NCBI RefSeq assembly: GCF_023822005.2 | Contig: NZ_CP098806.1 | Span: forward strand, 620,001-684,000 | Length of the DNA: 64,000 nucleotides | Direction of reading: 5' to 3' | Origin: Dyadobacter fanqingshengii | GTDB lineage: Bacteria > Bacteroidota > Bacteroidia > Cytophagales > Spirosomataceae | Shown here: in pieces, positions 1 to 9,211 of the stretch | How positions within the stretch are numbered: position 1 is the stretch's first letter | Layout of the letters: each line of letters begins with the position of its first letter | Program-made: the position numbers and the translations under genes | The notes under the pieces: generated by a model | What the model was told of the DNA's origin: nothing | Seen by the model: only the letters and a program-made list of their open reading frames with translations | The model's database searches: none

Positions 1-66
1 AATTATGGGGGCTTTTCGCTGATCAGAGATGTTAGCAATGCTGCATAGGAATGTTTGAACTTGAAA

Positions 67-102
67 ATGCCGTGTTGGGAAACCAACACGGCATTTTTTT
101 TA
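67..102. terminator. Intrinsic terminator, probably bidirectional
   Basis: A perfect 12-bp stem (67-78 with 83-94) around a 4-nt loop is followed on the plus strand by a run of T. It sits against the stop codon of the S9 peptidase on the minus strand and would also end a plus-strand transcript entering from outside the window. The minus-strand U-tract is weak. Confidence 0.85.
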
Positions 103-2475
103 TAATTTCTCCTCAAAAAGCTTCAATATCCGCTTGTATTCATCGGTCCAGGAGGAAGCTTCCACAAATGCGTGGTCTTCCATCGGATAGGAAGCCAGCT
201 CCCAGTTATTTTTGCCCAGCTCGATCAGCCGCTGCGATAATCTAACGACATCCTGATAATGTACATTGACATCCACCATGCCGTGACACATTAATAAATG
301 GTTTTTGAGGCCAGCTGCATGATAAATCGGGGAACTTTTCCGGTAAGCCAGGCTGTCCGACTGTGGTTCATTCAGGATGTTGGCCGTGTAAGGATGGTTA
401 TAAGCAGCCCAGTCTGTCACAGGTCGTAATGCAGCTCCGGCGGCGAAAATATCTGGTGTTGTAAAAAGGCCCATTAAGGTGATGAATCCGCCATATGAGC
501 CTCCGTAAATGCCAATTCTCTTGGGATTAATGCCGTAATTTTTGATCAGCCATTTTGCTCCATCGGTGTTGTCCGTCAGATCTTTGCCGCCCATGAACCT
601 GTAAATGCCTGTGCGCCATTTGCGACCGTAACCTGAGCTTGCACGATAATCCAGATCCAGCACGGTGTAACCCTTGTCTACCAGCATGTTATTGAACATA
701 TATTCCCTGAAATACTGGCTCCACCATTTGTGCGCATTTTGCAAATAACCCGCTCCGTGCACAAAAATGACCGCTTTACCATTCGATTTTTTAGGCTCAT
801 ACACCCGCGCGTAAATGTCTTGACCGTCCGTTGCCTTAATGGTGACAACCTTTGCTTTTCGCCAGGAATACGACAAAAATTCATGGGAGACAGATTTAGT
901 AATCTGTTCAGGCTGAGTGGTTTTTGTGCTTGAAACAGCAGGGTTGTCCATTACAAATAATTCCCATGGAGCATTGCTCTGCGAATAGCGAATGGCTAGT
1001 TTGGTTTCATCCGGCGAAAGTGTAACCTCATGTGCGCCAGTTTGTTGCGTAATGCGCAACCGCTGGCCGCCTGTTACGGGCATGCTGTAAAAGTGCTGCT
1101 CGCCCGGGTGCACTTCGTTGGTTATGAGGTAAAATGTCTTTTTGTCTGTGGAAAGATCAACATGCTGGACTTCAAACTTCCCGGATGTCAGCGCCGTTTT
1201 TTTGCTGCTTATGACGTCCAGACTGTAAAGATGCGAGTAACCCGTTTCCTCACTTTGAAAATAAATGGTGTTGTCATTAATGAACCCGATTTCCCCGGAG
1301 CTCATCGGATATCCGCCGATGCCCGGCCCGCCGATCCAGGCTTCGTCCCGCTGGCGGTCGAGCAATTTTAGTGTTAATGTCTCCGGCTCAAGCGCCATAA
1401 TCCAGCGGTCTTTGGCGTCCAGCGAGCGAACGATAACGACCGCATTTTTTCCATTATCCGACCAGAACGGCCCGTTAATGACAACCTCGCGTTCCTTGTT
1501 TTTCCATGCAGTGTCCAGTCTGGGATAATCTTTGAGATAATCCGGTTTGTCGCTGATGCCTGGAATGTTCTTTACGCTAACCTTTGCTGTTGTGTCTTTT
1601 TTTACATTATAAACCCAAAATTCCGCATCAGAATCCGGCGCGCCAACTTTGGTTCTCCCGGAAATATCTTCTGTAAAACCAGATTCGGTAACATAATTGG
1701 GCACAATTGTCGACTTCGCAGATTTGTTTGTTTGAGTCAATCTGTAAGTAATATATCGCCCATCCGGACTGATTTCCTGGTTTGAGACATTCTTTTCGCC
1801 AAGATAAATCTCCTTAGGATAAGCCGCCTTTTCAGCATCCGTTATCTTTTTGCCCGCATCCTTTTTCTCTTTTCTTTCCTTTAAAACCTCAAACATTGCG
1901 AGCTGGTCGTCCTTCAAGAATTTTTCCTGATCATTCAGCTTTGCATCAGCTTTTTTTGTTCCTGTTTTAAAATCAGTCAGTTGGCTTAAAAGTCCGTTGT
2001 CCAGCGAAATGCTGAACAGGTTCATGCCCCGGGTAAAAATCACTTTCTGATCATCGCCGCTGAACGTCGGGGCACTTTCTCTTTCGAGGGTGTTGGTCAA
2101 CTGCCTTATTTTGAAGTCCGTTTTAGAAATCAGGAAGATATCGCCATTCTTTTCATAGAGCCGCTGCGTTTTTTGTTTATTGAGAACATCACTTTTAGCT
2201 GGCAATGTTCTGCGGTCAGCAGGCGCTATCTTATTTGTTTTTTTGGAAGATAAGTCGTAGCCATAAAGCGAATCGGCTGCATTTTTATCCGGATTCCAGT
2301 TGAAATAAATCGTTTTACTATCCTCCGACCAGGAAATTTCCGTCGGCGAAGTCCCGATCCATTTCTTAGGATCACGCATTATTTTTTCAACAGTAAGCGG
2401 ACCCAGGGTTTGGGCCTTCAAAGAATAGGATAATAAGTAAACGGCAAATAGGGAATAACGTAAAACTGGATGCAT
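100..2475 (-). CDS. S9 family prolyl oligopeptidase-type peptidase, exported
   Basis: Serine peptidase of the DPP-IV/acylaminoacyl peptidase branch of family S9, expected to cleave short peptides in the periplasm. The 791-residue protein starts with a hydrophobic export signal ending near residue 22. The first two thirds are the beta-propeller; the last ~250 residues are the alpha/beta-hydrolase domain. The nucleophile motif GGSYGG puts Ser at 660, and Asp735 (GMVDV) and His768 (EDHAF) complete the triad. Length fits the family. Monocistronic; a strong hairpin lies at its 3' end. The substrate cannot be read from sequence. Confidence 0.93.
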   Translation of the reverse strand: MHPVLRYSLFAVYLLSYSLKAQTLGPLTVEKIMRDPKKWIGTSPTEISWSEDSKTIYFNWNPDKNAADSLYGYDLSSKKTNKIAPADRRTLPAKSDVLNKQKTQRLYEKNGDIFLISKTDFKIRQLTNTLERESAPTFSGDDQKVIFTRGMNLFSISLDNGLLSQLTDFKTGTKKADAKLNDQEKFLKDDQLAMFEVLKERKEKKDAGKKITDAEKAAYPKEIYLGEKNVSNQEISPDGRYITYRLTQTNKSAKSTIVPNYVTESGFTEDISGRTKVGAPDSDAEFWVYNVKKDTTAKVSVKNIPGISDKPDYLKDYPRLDTAWKNKEREVVINGPFWSDNGKNAVVIVRSLDAKDRWIMALEPETLTLKLLDRQRDEAWIGGPGIGGYPMSSGEIGFINDNTIYFQSEETGYSHLYSLDVISSKKTALTSGKFEVQHVDLSTDKKTFYLITNEVHPGEQHFYSMPVTGGQRLRITQQTGAHEVTLSPDETKLAIRYSQSNAPWELFVMDNPAVSSTKTTQPEQITKSVSHEFLSYSWRKAKVVTIKATDGQDIYARVYEPKKSNGKAVIFVHGAGYLQNAHKWWSQYFREYMFNNMLVDKGYTVLDLDYRASSGYGRKWRTGIYRFMGGKDLTDNTDGAKWLIKNYGINPKRIGIYGGSYGGFITLMGLFTTPDIFAAGAALRPVTDWAAYNHPYTANILNEPQSDSLAYRKSSPIYHAAGLKNHLLMCHGMVDVNVHYQDVVRLSQRLIELGKNNWELASYPMEDHAFVEASSWTDEYKRILKLFEEKL

Positions 2476-2520
2476 GAAAACCGGTTTTGTGAAGTATGAT
2501 TAGAAAATAAATCGGCAGAA

Positions 2521-2808
2521 TTAAGAATGATCATGATAAGGAATCGCCTTAATCAACCTGATATTGTTATATTCTTCAATCACAATCGTGTTTTCCTCAG
2601 AAATTATCCCGCGTTTTATCCAGTTGCTTACAGTTTGCGTGTTAGGAATGTTGAAGCGTTTGCAATATTCTGCAATGGTAATCCAGTCGTGCAACTCGTA
2701 TTTCTTTCCGTTTTTAGACAGATAATTTTTTGCTTCTTCAATTGCCTCGCGGCTTTCCGACAACAAAGTTGTCAACTCGTCGGATTTTGATTTTGCCATT
2801 GTTTCCAT
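2521..2808 (-). CDS. Small helix-turn-helix DNA-binding protein
   Basis: A 95-residue protein of unassigned family. Residues ~40-70 read as a winged-helix/excisionase-like unit: WITIAEYCKRF, then a turn and TVSNWIKRGII, the pattern of proteins that recognise DNA through one helix. The N-terminal ~35 residues are charged and helical. It starts at 2808 or at the fourth residue (2799). It is divergent from the M1 aminopeptidase, and a perfect 6+6 palindrome lies between them, so local autoregulation is possible. No exact function can be given. Confidence 0.7.
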   Translation of the reverse strand: METMAKSKSDELTTLLSESREAIEEAKNYLSKNGKKYELHDWITIAEYCKRFNIPNTQTVSNWIKRGIISEENTIVIEEYNNIRLIKAIPYHDHS

Positions 2809-2884
2809 ATCGTTTGTTGTGTTTTAGACATTAAAATTTGTCATTCACAGGTGTGTACAGTTAAAGTTGATAAATATAAACAAT

Positions 2885-2899
2885 GTTACGATGCGTAAC
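2885..2899. promoter_or_regulatory. Palindromic operator candidate GTTACG-3-CGTAAC
   Basis: A perfect 6-bp inverted repeat with a 3-nt centre lies in the divergent intergenic region between the small HTH gene and the M1 aminopeptidase gene. The symmetry and position suit a dimeric repressor or activator. Binding by the neighbouring HTH protein is a guess. Confidence 0.4.
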
Positions 2900-2964
2900 A
2901 AGCCTTCAATGGCGTAAATTTAAAGCGCTAAATGCTATTTTTGGCGCGTACCATTAATTCACTC

Positions 2965-5466
2965 ATGAAAATTTCTTGCTGGCTTGCCTTGCTAATTGTG
3001 CTTTTGTTTCAAATGGGTTGTACGGACCATGCGTCTGAAATTCCAGAGAAAGGGGTTAGTTATCAGTTGAATGAGCGGCGGAAAAACACGATTGACAGCA
3101 TTCGGTACAACATTCAGCTTGACATTCCAAGTAGCAAAAATGAGTCGATCAAGGGGATTGAAACGATTTCATTTAACCTCAATGCACTCGATTCGGCATT
3201 GGTTTTGGATTTCAATTCTGATAGCACACATATTATTTCGGTTCAATCGGAAGGGGAGGAAATTGAGTTTGAGGTTGCAAACCAGCACATTGTAATCGGG
3301 CCGGGCGGCCTAAAAAAAGGCAGGAACACATTGACGATCGGGTTTATAGCAGGCAATCTTTCCCTCAATAGGAGCGAAGAATATTTATACACGCTTTTCG
3401 TCCCCGACCGCGCGTCAACCTGCTTTCCGCTATTCGATCAACCGAATTTGAAAGCGACGTACGCATTAACATTAAGCATTCCCGATGGCTGGGAGGCAGT
3501 TTCGAATGGCAGTTTGAAATCAAAAACTACGCGTAGCGGCAAAGGCGTTTTCCAGTTTGCAGAAACCAAACCCATCAGCTCCTACTTATTTGCTTTTGCA
3601 GCAGGCAAGTTTTTCAAAACTGAAAAAACGGTGAAAGGCAGGTCGATGACGATGTATTATCGCGAAACAGATTCTGCGAAAGTGGCGCGAAATGAGAATG
3701 AAATATTTAATCTGCATGCCAAGTCCCTTTCCTGGCTGGAAAATTACACTAGCATTCCCTATCCGTTTGAAAAGTTCGATTTTGTGCTGATCCCGTCATT
3801 CCAATATGGTGGCATGGAGCATCCGGGTTCTATTTTTTACAATGAGTCGGCCCTTATACTGGATGAAAATGCGTCGGTTAACGAGAAAATGGCGCGTGCG
3901 AGCGTGATTGCGCATGAGTCGGCGCATATGTGGTTTGGCGATCTGGTGACTATGGATTGGTTCAATGATGTGTGGCTGAAAGAAGTTTTTGCCAATTTCA
4001 TGGCGGCGAAAATCGTCCACCCAAGCTTCCCCGAGATCAATCACGAACTGCGCTTCCTGCTGGCACATTACCCCAACGCTTACGAGGTCGACCGGACAGC
4101 GGGAACAAACCCAATTTTGCAGGATTTGGGCAACCTTAAAAATGCCGGAACATTATACGGAGCCATTATTTATATGAAAGCTCCGATTGTCATGCGGCAA
4201 TTGGAAAGGAAAATTGGCGGGAAGTTAATGCGTGAGAGCCTGGGAGAATATTTGAAAAAATACGCATACCGAAACGCCCGCTGGGACGATCTGATTCAGA
4301 TTATAGATAAAAAAACACCGCTCGACATTGCGGATTGGAGCCGTGTGTGGGTGAAAACTCCCGGAATGCCTGAGTATGCCTTTTCAAATCAGCCGGAAGC
4401 AAAATGCATTCAAAAAAAGGATTCTGTTTCAAATCGGACATGGCAACAACCGGTTGGTTTTAAGCATGTGAAGTCTGGCCAAAAAGACCTTCACTTTCCA
4501 AATCCAGACGGGACTGGTTATGGTTACTTTCAGATCGACAGCGCGAGCACATCCTATTTTTTCAAGAACTATGACAAACCTGGCGACTCGATTTTTTCCA
4601 AACCCGTTTTTCGCGGCGCGGTGCTGGTTAACGTTTGGGAAGGTTTCCTGCGGGGCGATGGGCCGGAGGCGACCGTGCTTTTAAACCATGTGCTGCAAGC
4701 ATTAACAAAAGAAAAAGATCCGCTGCTGACAGATTATTTGCTGGGACGTTTGCAGAGCCTATGGTGGTCATTTTTAAGCGATGAGCGCAGACACACATAT
4801 CAGCCGGAGGTTGAAAAAGTGATCTGGAACCTGCTGAACGAGACGAAAGATAAGGGAATAAAAAAATCGTATTTCCGGACATTCAGAAGCGTTGCGCTCA
4901 GCGAAGACGCTTATCAAAAAATGGAGTCACTTTGGAATAAGACGCTCGTTATCAAGGATCTTACGTTATCAGAAGAAGACAAGATTTCGTTGGCTTATGA
5001 CTTGGCAATCAGGGGGAAAGGAGATGTGAAGGCCATTTTGCAAACACAGCTCGACAGCACCAAAAATCCCGATCGCAAGGCGCGAATGCAATTTGTAATC
5101 CCATCGTTGAGCCCAAATGAAACGGAACGCGATGCGTTTTTTGAATCCCTGAAAAAACCTGAAAACCGTGAGAAAGAAGCTTGGGTGCTGGACGGGCTGT
5201 CAAATCTGCATCATCCGCTGCGGTCGGCAAGCGCCATCAAATACTTACGGCCATCCCTGGAAATATTGCAGGAAATCCAGCTCACAGGCGACATTTTCTT
5301 CCCAACACGCTGGACGAATACCACATTTTCAGGACACTCGTCCCGGGAGGCGACCGACGTCGCTACAAAATTCCTGAATGAGCATCCTGACTATCCTTAC
5401 TTCCTGAGAAACAAAGTGTTGCAGGCCATTGACATGCCGCAAAGGGCAGCGAGGTTGAAGCGGTAA
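2965..5466 (+). CDS. M1 family metallo-aminopeptidase, lipoprotein
   Basis: Zinc aminopeptidase that removes N-terminal residues from peptides, probably anchored in the cell envelope. From the chosen start (833 aa) the zinc motif HESAH lies at 317-321 and the third ligand Glu at 340, the classic HEXXH-18-E. The exopeptidase loop is GGMEHPG, a variant of the usual GxMEN with His in the last place. I chose the ATG at 2965 over 2932 because it opens directly on a lipoprotein signal with lipobox FQMGC. The C-terminal half is the helical ERAP-type region. A 12-bp hairpin overlaps the stop. Confidence 0.93.
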   Translation: MKISCWLALLIVLLFQMGCTDHASEIPEKGVSYQLNERRKNTIDSIRYNIQLDIPSSKNESIKGIETISFNLNALDSALVLDFNSDSTHIISVQSEGEEIEFEVANQHIVIGPGGLKKGRNTLTIGFIAGNLSLNRSEEYLYTLFVPDRASTCFPLFDQPNLKATYALTLSIPDGWEAVSNGSLKSKTTRSGKGVFQFAETKPISSYLFAFAAGKFFKTEKTVKGRSMTMYYRETDSAKVARNENEIFNLHAKSLSWLENYTSIPYPFEKFDFVLIPSFQYGGMEHPGSIFYNESALILDENASVNEKMARASVIAHESAHMWFGDLVTMDWFNDVWLKEVFANFMAAKIVHPSFPEINHELRFLLAHYPNAYEVDRTAGTNPILQDLGNLKNAGTLYGAIIYMKAPIVMRQLERKIGGKLMRESLGEYLKKYAYRNARWDDLIQIIDKKTPLDIADWSRVWVKTPGMPEYAFSNQPEAKCIQKKDSVSNRTWQQPVGFKHVKSGQKDLHFPNPDGTGYGYFQIDSASTSYFFKNYDKPGDSIFSKPVFRGAVLVNVWEGFLRGDGPEATVLLNHVLQALTKEKDPLLTDYLLGRLQSLWWSFLSDERRHTYQPEVEKVIWNLLNETKDKGIKKSYFRTFRSVALSEDAYQKMESLWNKTLVIKDLTLSEEDKISLAYDLAIRGKGDVKAILQTQLDSTKNPDRKARMQFVIPSLSPNETERDAFFESLKKPENREKEAWVLDGLSNLHHPLRSASAIKYLRPSLEILQEIQLTGDIFFPTRWTNTTFSGHSSREATDVATKFLNEHPDYPYFLRNKVLQAIDMPQRAARLKR

Positions 5467-5485
5467 ATGCATACTTCAACCTCGC
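5449..5485. terminator. Terminator hairpin between convergent genes
   Basis: A perfect 12-bp stem (5449-5460 with 5474-5485) with a 13-nt loop spans the stop codon of the M1 aminopeptidase. A T-rich stretch follows. It lies between convergent genes and can serve both. Confidence 0.75.
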
Positions 5486-5491
5486 CTTTGA

Positions 5492-5965
5492 TTATTTTTC
5501 CTGAGTCGGGGCGTATTTTACGAGGTCAATGCCAATGCCGTTCGGATCTGCAATTGCAAAGTGGCGGTCGCCCCAGGGCTCGTCCCTAAGGTCAATTTTT
5601 ATGTCGGCTCCCTTCTTTTTGAGGTCATTGTAGAGCTTGTCCACGTCCTCAACCTCAATAGTCAGGAACATTCCTTGTCCCGTAAATGGCTGATGAAAAA
5701 GCGGCTGCTGGGAAGGGTGTTCGGGCAACAGGAAGCTGATTTCGGCCTCACGCCCGGGCGTATGCATGAGCAGATAAAACTCGTTTTCGAATGTGACGCC
5801 AAAGCCGAGTGTTTTGGTATAAAAGGCTTTTGTTTCGGCAATTTTAGAAGTGACAATTCCTGCGTTCAGTTTCATTTTTCCGGAATGTTTAGTGGTTGAT
5901 TTTGTTTGCGAATAAGCGTTTGCAGAGAGGCAAAACGCGGTCAGAATAATTAGTAAGCGCTTCAT
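5492..5965 (-). CDS. VOC (glyoxalase/bleomycin-resistance fold) protein, exported
   Basis: A 157-residue single VOC domain with a clear N-terminal signal peptide (cleavage near AYSQ). The body has the paired beta-alpha-beta-beta-beta modules: KLNAGIVTSKI starts the first and FLTIEVEDVDKLYND the second. The end IADPNGIGIDLVKY is the usual strand carrying a metal-site residue (Asp or Glu). VOC proteins include metal-dependent lyases, dioxygenases and drug-binding proteins; which one this is cannot be told. An exported VOC protein is uncommon. Confidence 0.85.
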   Translation of the reverse strand: MKRLLIILTAFCLSANAYSQTKSTTKHSGKMKLNAGIVTSKIAETKAFYTKTLGFGVTFENEFYLLMHTPGREAEISFLLPEHPSQQPLFHQPFTGQGMFLTIEVEDVDKLYNDLKKKGADIKIDLRDEPWGDRHFAIADPNGIGIDLVKYAPTQEK

Positions 5966-6044
5966 TTTCCTGGCTATTTAGGTTAATAATACGCTACAAA
6001 TTTCCCTGAAACGGCCACCGTAACATTGTAAAAATCGGACATAA

Positions 6045-6857
6045 TCACCTTCCAAATGCCTTTCCTGGTGTGATGCCGTACAAATTCTTGAACTCCTTGA
6101 TAAAATGCGCCTGATCGTAGTAGCCGTCAAAGAATAACTTATTTTCCCTCAAACTTTGCTGGGAAGGTTTCGCGCGGAGAATGTTCTGAAACCTGACAAC
6201 CTTGCTGAATGTCTTGGCTGAGTCGCCTATATAATAAGAAAAAAGTCGCCGCAACTGGCGCGGACTGATGCCGGTATCGAGATCAGTTTCCACATTGATG
6301 ACCCCAAAGTTTTTCAGGATCAGGGATAATGCGTTGTAAAACCGATGGTCATGATCCAGTCTTACATTCGCTAGGAAATCGATGAAATAATCGTCGAAAA
6401 GTGATTTGATCGCAGGTGCTGAAAGATTGCTGTCGAAATGCGCTGATATGAATTTCGCGGTTTCCGGGATCACCAGTTCCAGTTGCTCGTAACGATTACT
6501 CAGCTCCGCAGCATTGATCCGGAAAAGTTGCGGAAACATGGTTGGCAAGAAGCGCACGCCTACGTAGTTAAAGGTATTTTCGAGCGGAAACTCAGTATAT
6601 TTTTTACAAAAACCCATTACATAACTATCCGCGGGATCCGTCAGCTCAAAGAAAATATCGATGCAACCATCGGCGACTACGCGGTAATGAAATGGTTCGT
6701 CCAGCGTTTGGGAAGTTTGGAGTTGCCAGTAACAGTAAATGTAGTTTTGAAGACGCAAATCGGGTAAGAATTCAACGTAATTAACATGTTTTGCCGACTG
6801 CTTTACAGTAGGCTGAATAGGCTTGTAAAGCTGTCTTATATCCGCTAACTCCCTCAA
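6045..6857 (-). CDS. AraC-family transcriptional regulator
   Basis: 270 residues: an N-terminal ligand-type domain of the Bacteroidota AraC sort (residues ~25-160, with conserved VVADGCIDIFFEL) and a C-terminal double helix-turn-helix (about 180-270). The second HTH ends in the family signature YYDQAHFIKEFKNLYGITPG. It is divergent from the DinB gene (97-bp gap), which is the likely target. The inducer is unknown. Confidence 0.9.
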   Translation of the reverse strand: MRELADIRQLYKPIQPTVKQSAKHVNYVEFLPDLRLQNYIYCYWQLQTSQTLDEPFHYRVVADGCIDIFFELTDPADSYVMGFCKKYTEFPLENTFNYVGVRFLPTMFPQLFRINAAELSNRYEQLELVIPETAKFISAHFDSNLSAPAIKSLFDDYFIDFLANVRLDHDHRFYNALSLILKNFGVINVETDLDTGISPRQLRRLFSYYIGDSAKTFSKVVRFQNILRAKPSQQSLRENKLFFDGYYDQAHFIKEFKNLYGITPGKAFGR

Positions 6858-6953
6858 AATTGTACGTTTTAGTTTTAGTAATGCGCTGAATGTCCGATCG
6901 TTAAAAAGAGCCGGGCATTATTTTTTTGTTTTTACAAATAAAAAATAAACGCT

Positions 6954-7454
6954 ATGGAAAACAAACTTTTTGCAACTGCCTACATCCAGGAACTGGAAGC
7001 AGAGTACACGTCCACGAGGAAATGTCTCGAAAGAATTCCTGAAACAGTGTACAATTTCAAACCGCATCCCAAGTCCATGGAGATGGGTTACCTCACATTG
7101 CTGGTCGCCGAAATTCCGCTTTGGGTGGCGGTAATGGTGGAAGAAGGCGAAATTGATTTCGTGACTTTCAAACACATGGAAACACGAGAAAGAGAGGCCG
7201 TCGTAAGGCATTTTGACGAGAATGTTGAACGTGCAAAAGCTGCTTTGCAAAATGCGACAGAAGAGAACCTGACAAAAGAATTCAAGCTCAAAAACAACGG
7301 CGAACTGTTATACGCACAGCCGATGATCGCCGCCATAGGGTCAACGATTAACCACTGGGTTCACCATAGGGGCCAACTAACCGTTTACATGCGACTGAAC
7401 GACATCGCAGTTCCTTCTATTTACGGCCCGTCAGCCGATGATAAGGGTTTTTAG
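6954..7454 (+). CDS. DinB-family protein (DUF1569/DinB-like four-helix bundle)
   Basis: 166 residues of the DinB/YfiT four-helix-bundle superfamily, often metal-binding thiol-dependent enzymes or of unknown role. The C-terminal metal-ligand cluster NHWVHHRGQL is intact. The first ligand, normally His in the second helix (pattern THxAEIPxW), appears as Leu50 in LTLLVAEIPLW, so a standard three-His site is not formed. Its 3' end overlaps the convergent HAD gene by 4 nt. It is divergent from an AraC regulator that may control it. Confidence 0.87.
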   Translation: MENKLFATAYIQELEAEYTSTRKCLERIPETVYNFKPHPKSMEMGYLTLLVAEIPLWVAVMVEEGEIDFVTFKHMETREREAVVRHFDENVERAKAALQNATEENLTKEFKLKNNGELLYAQPMIAAIGSTINHWVHHRGQLTVYMRLNDIAVPSIYGPSADDKGF

Positions 7455-8083
7455 CTAACCCTTTCAAACCGTTCTTTTTTCAAATCTTCCAGGATTTCTT
7501 TGGTCGATTCGAAACCTGTGTGCTGGAAAGCGCGCAAGCCGAGTTTTTTGGCCATGTTGGCAAACATAATGCGGTCATCGAAATACACACATTGACTGGG
7601 CGTTGCCTGTGCGATGCCCATTGCGAGCTCAAAAATGCGCGGGTCAGGCTTGCGCATTTTGACCTCGCAAGATGAGATAAAGGCATCAAAACAGGTGTGA
7701 AGCTTGAATTTCTGAACGCGGTAATCGTTCAGTTCTTTGCCTTCGTTATTGATTGAAATGATGCGGAATCCGCAATCTCTTTTCCATTCTTTGAGCCAGG
7801 CAAGCATTCCCGGAAGTTCCACAGACTGCGCATACATGAACTCCTTAAAATCCTCCCGCACAAAATCCCTGGGATGGTTGAAGATCACCGTGTCCAGATA
7901 TTGATCCAGGTTAATGCTGCCGATCTCATAAACATTGAAAATGAAATTATGAAGCTGGTCCATTTCCTTATAATCCAGCCCAAATTTTTCGGCGGCAAGC
8001 AACCGGGATTCATGCCCCCAACCATTGCTCAGCAGCACGCCGCCGATATCGAAAAAGAGAATTTTAAGATCGCTGATCTGCAT
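7451..8083 (-). CDS. HAD-superfamily hydrolase
   Basis: 210-residue haloacid-dehalogenase-type phosphatase/hydrolase with an alpha-helical cap. The nucleophile motif is FFDIGGV near the N-terminus, motif II ISINN (Ser/Asn), Lys in KPDPRIF, and the acidic motif YFDDR. All four catalytic motifs are present. The second Asp of motif I is replaced by Gly, as in epoxide-hydrolase-like or phosphatase HADs of the YihX type. Start taken at the ATG 8083; an upstream TTG at 8092 is less likely. Small sugar phosphates are the usual substrates. Confidence 0.87.
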   Translation of the reverse strand: MQISDLKILFFDIGGVLLSNGWGHESRLLAAEKFGLDYKEMDQLHNFIFNVYEIGSINLDQYLDTVIFNHPRDFVREDFKEFMYAQSVELPGMLAWLKEWKRDCGFRIISINNEGKELNDYRVQKFKLHTCFDAFISSCEVKMRKPDPRIFELAMGIAQATPSQCVYFDDRIMFANMAKKLGLRAFQHTGFESTKEILEDLKKERFERVS

Positions 8084-8151
8084 GGTTAACAAGATGTTTT
8101 AATAAATAAATATCCCCCGCAATATATTCATTTTCACGCTGCCTGATTTGG

Positions 8152-9174
8152 TTACTTCACGTTTCGCTTTGCCCAGTTGAAGATTGTGGAATACACTTCT
8201 TCCCTGACTGGTTTTCGTGATAGGATAAGGTCGTGCATGCCGCCCTGGACAGCTTGAATGCTGTATTGACCAACGATATTTTGTGCTTGTTTGGCTATTT
8301 CCTCGACATTGAGAACGGCGTCCCCCGTAAACATGACTTCGCTCCATTTCTTCTCTTCAATGGATTTGGCCGAATGAAGAACCAGAACAGGTTTGTTGAT
8401 TTGTAAACCCTGAGACAATTTAAGTTGACCCATATGGATAGCCCTGATCCAGCCGAAGTTTACGGGTGGCGCAATATGTGGTTTCCAGCCAAGATTATAT
8501 GTCCACTCTCCGTGCGCATCTTTGTGCAAACTTTCTCCATATAAAGGGCTTAGCCCGGCGCTGATAGTCGTTTCCGGATGTTTTTCAGCCCTTTTTACAA
8601 TAACGGGAATGGCTGTTTTTTTCAAAACCGATTTAACATTCAAATCAAAAAACGGGCTGTTCAGCAAGATCGCGTCAAACATTTCTTTCCCATTTTGTTC
8701 GGCCGCATACAAGGATAAAATCAAGCCGCCGGTAGAATGTCCGCTCAGCAAAATTTTGTCCGATCCTTCGTTTTTAATGATAGTCAAAACCGTGTCGATG
8801 TCCGCGAAATACTCGGAAAGGTCACGTACATTGTTAAACTTCTGATTGGCCAGATACGACCGTCCATACTTGCGTAAATCGACCGCGTAAAAATTGTAAC
8901 CTTCTTCAATGAAACGCTCGGCCATTTCTTCCTGGAAAAAATAGTCGTTGAAGCCATGCACATAAAGCACCGCCTTATCGCTTTTTTCGGGTGTTTGTTT
9001 CTTAATAACTGTGCACGTTACACTTCCTTCATAATCAGAAGGTTGTACAATAGTGGCCTGCTTAAAGCCGTGCCCCAGAATGTCGGCGAAGTAAGTAACT
9101 TGTGCATAGGCAGAGCCGCATCCTGAGAGGGTTAAGGCGCAGCATAAGAGTATGTTTTTGGATAAAAAATACAT
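8152..9174 (-). CDS. Alpha/beta hydrolase, lipoprotein (serine aminopeptidase S33-like)
   Basis: 340-residue alpha/beta hydrolase of the lysophospholipase/S33-like group. The N-terminal signal carries the lipobox LSGC, so it is probably membrane-anchored. The oxyanion region is VLYVHGFND, the nucleophile elbow GHSTGG, and the catalytic His comes near the end in GGMHDLILS. The internal AEKHPETTISAGLSPLYGES region fits a lid. Substrate unknown; lipid or ester hydrolysis is the family default. Confidence 0.88.
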   Translation of the reverse strand: MYFLSKNILLCCALTLSGCGSAYAQVTYFADILGHGFKQATIVQPSDYEGSVTCTVIKKQTPEKSDKAVLYVHGFNDYFFQEEMAERFIEEGYNFYAVDLRKYGRSYLANQKFNNVRDLSEYFADIDTVLTIIKNEGSDKILLSGHSTGGLILSLYAAEQNGKEMFDAILLNSPFFDLNVKSVLKKTAIPVIVKRAEKHPETTISAGLSPLYGESLHKDAHGEWTYNLGWKPHIAPPVNFGWIRAIHMGQLKLSQGLQINKPVLVLHSAKSIEEKKWSEVMFTGDAVLNVEEIAKQAQNIVGQYSIQAVQGGMHDLILSRKPVREEVYSTIFNWAKRNVK

Positions 9175-9211
9175 AATGATCAGAAATCTCCATCGGGCCG
9201 GAAATATAAAA

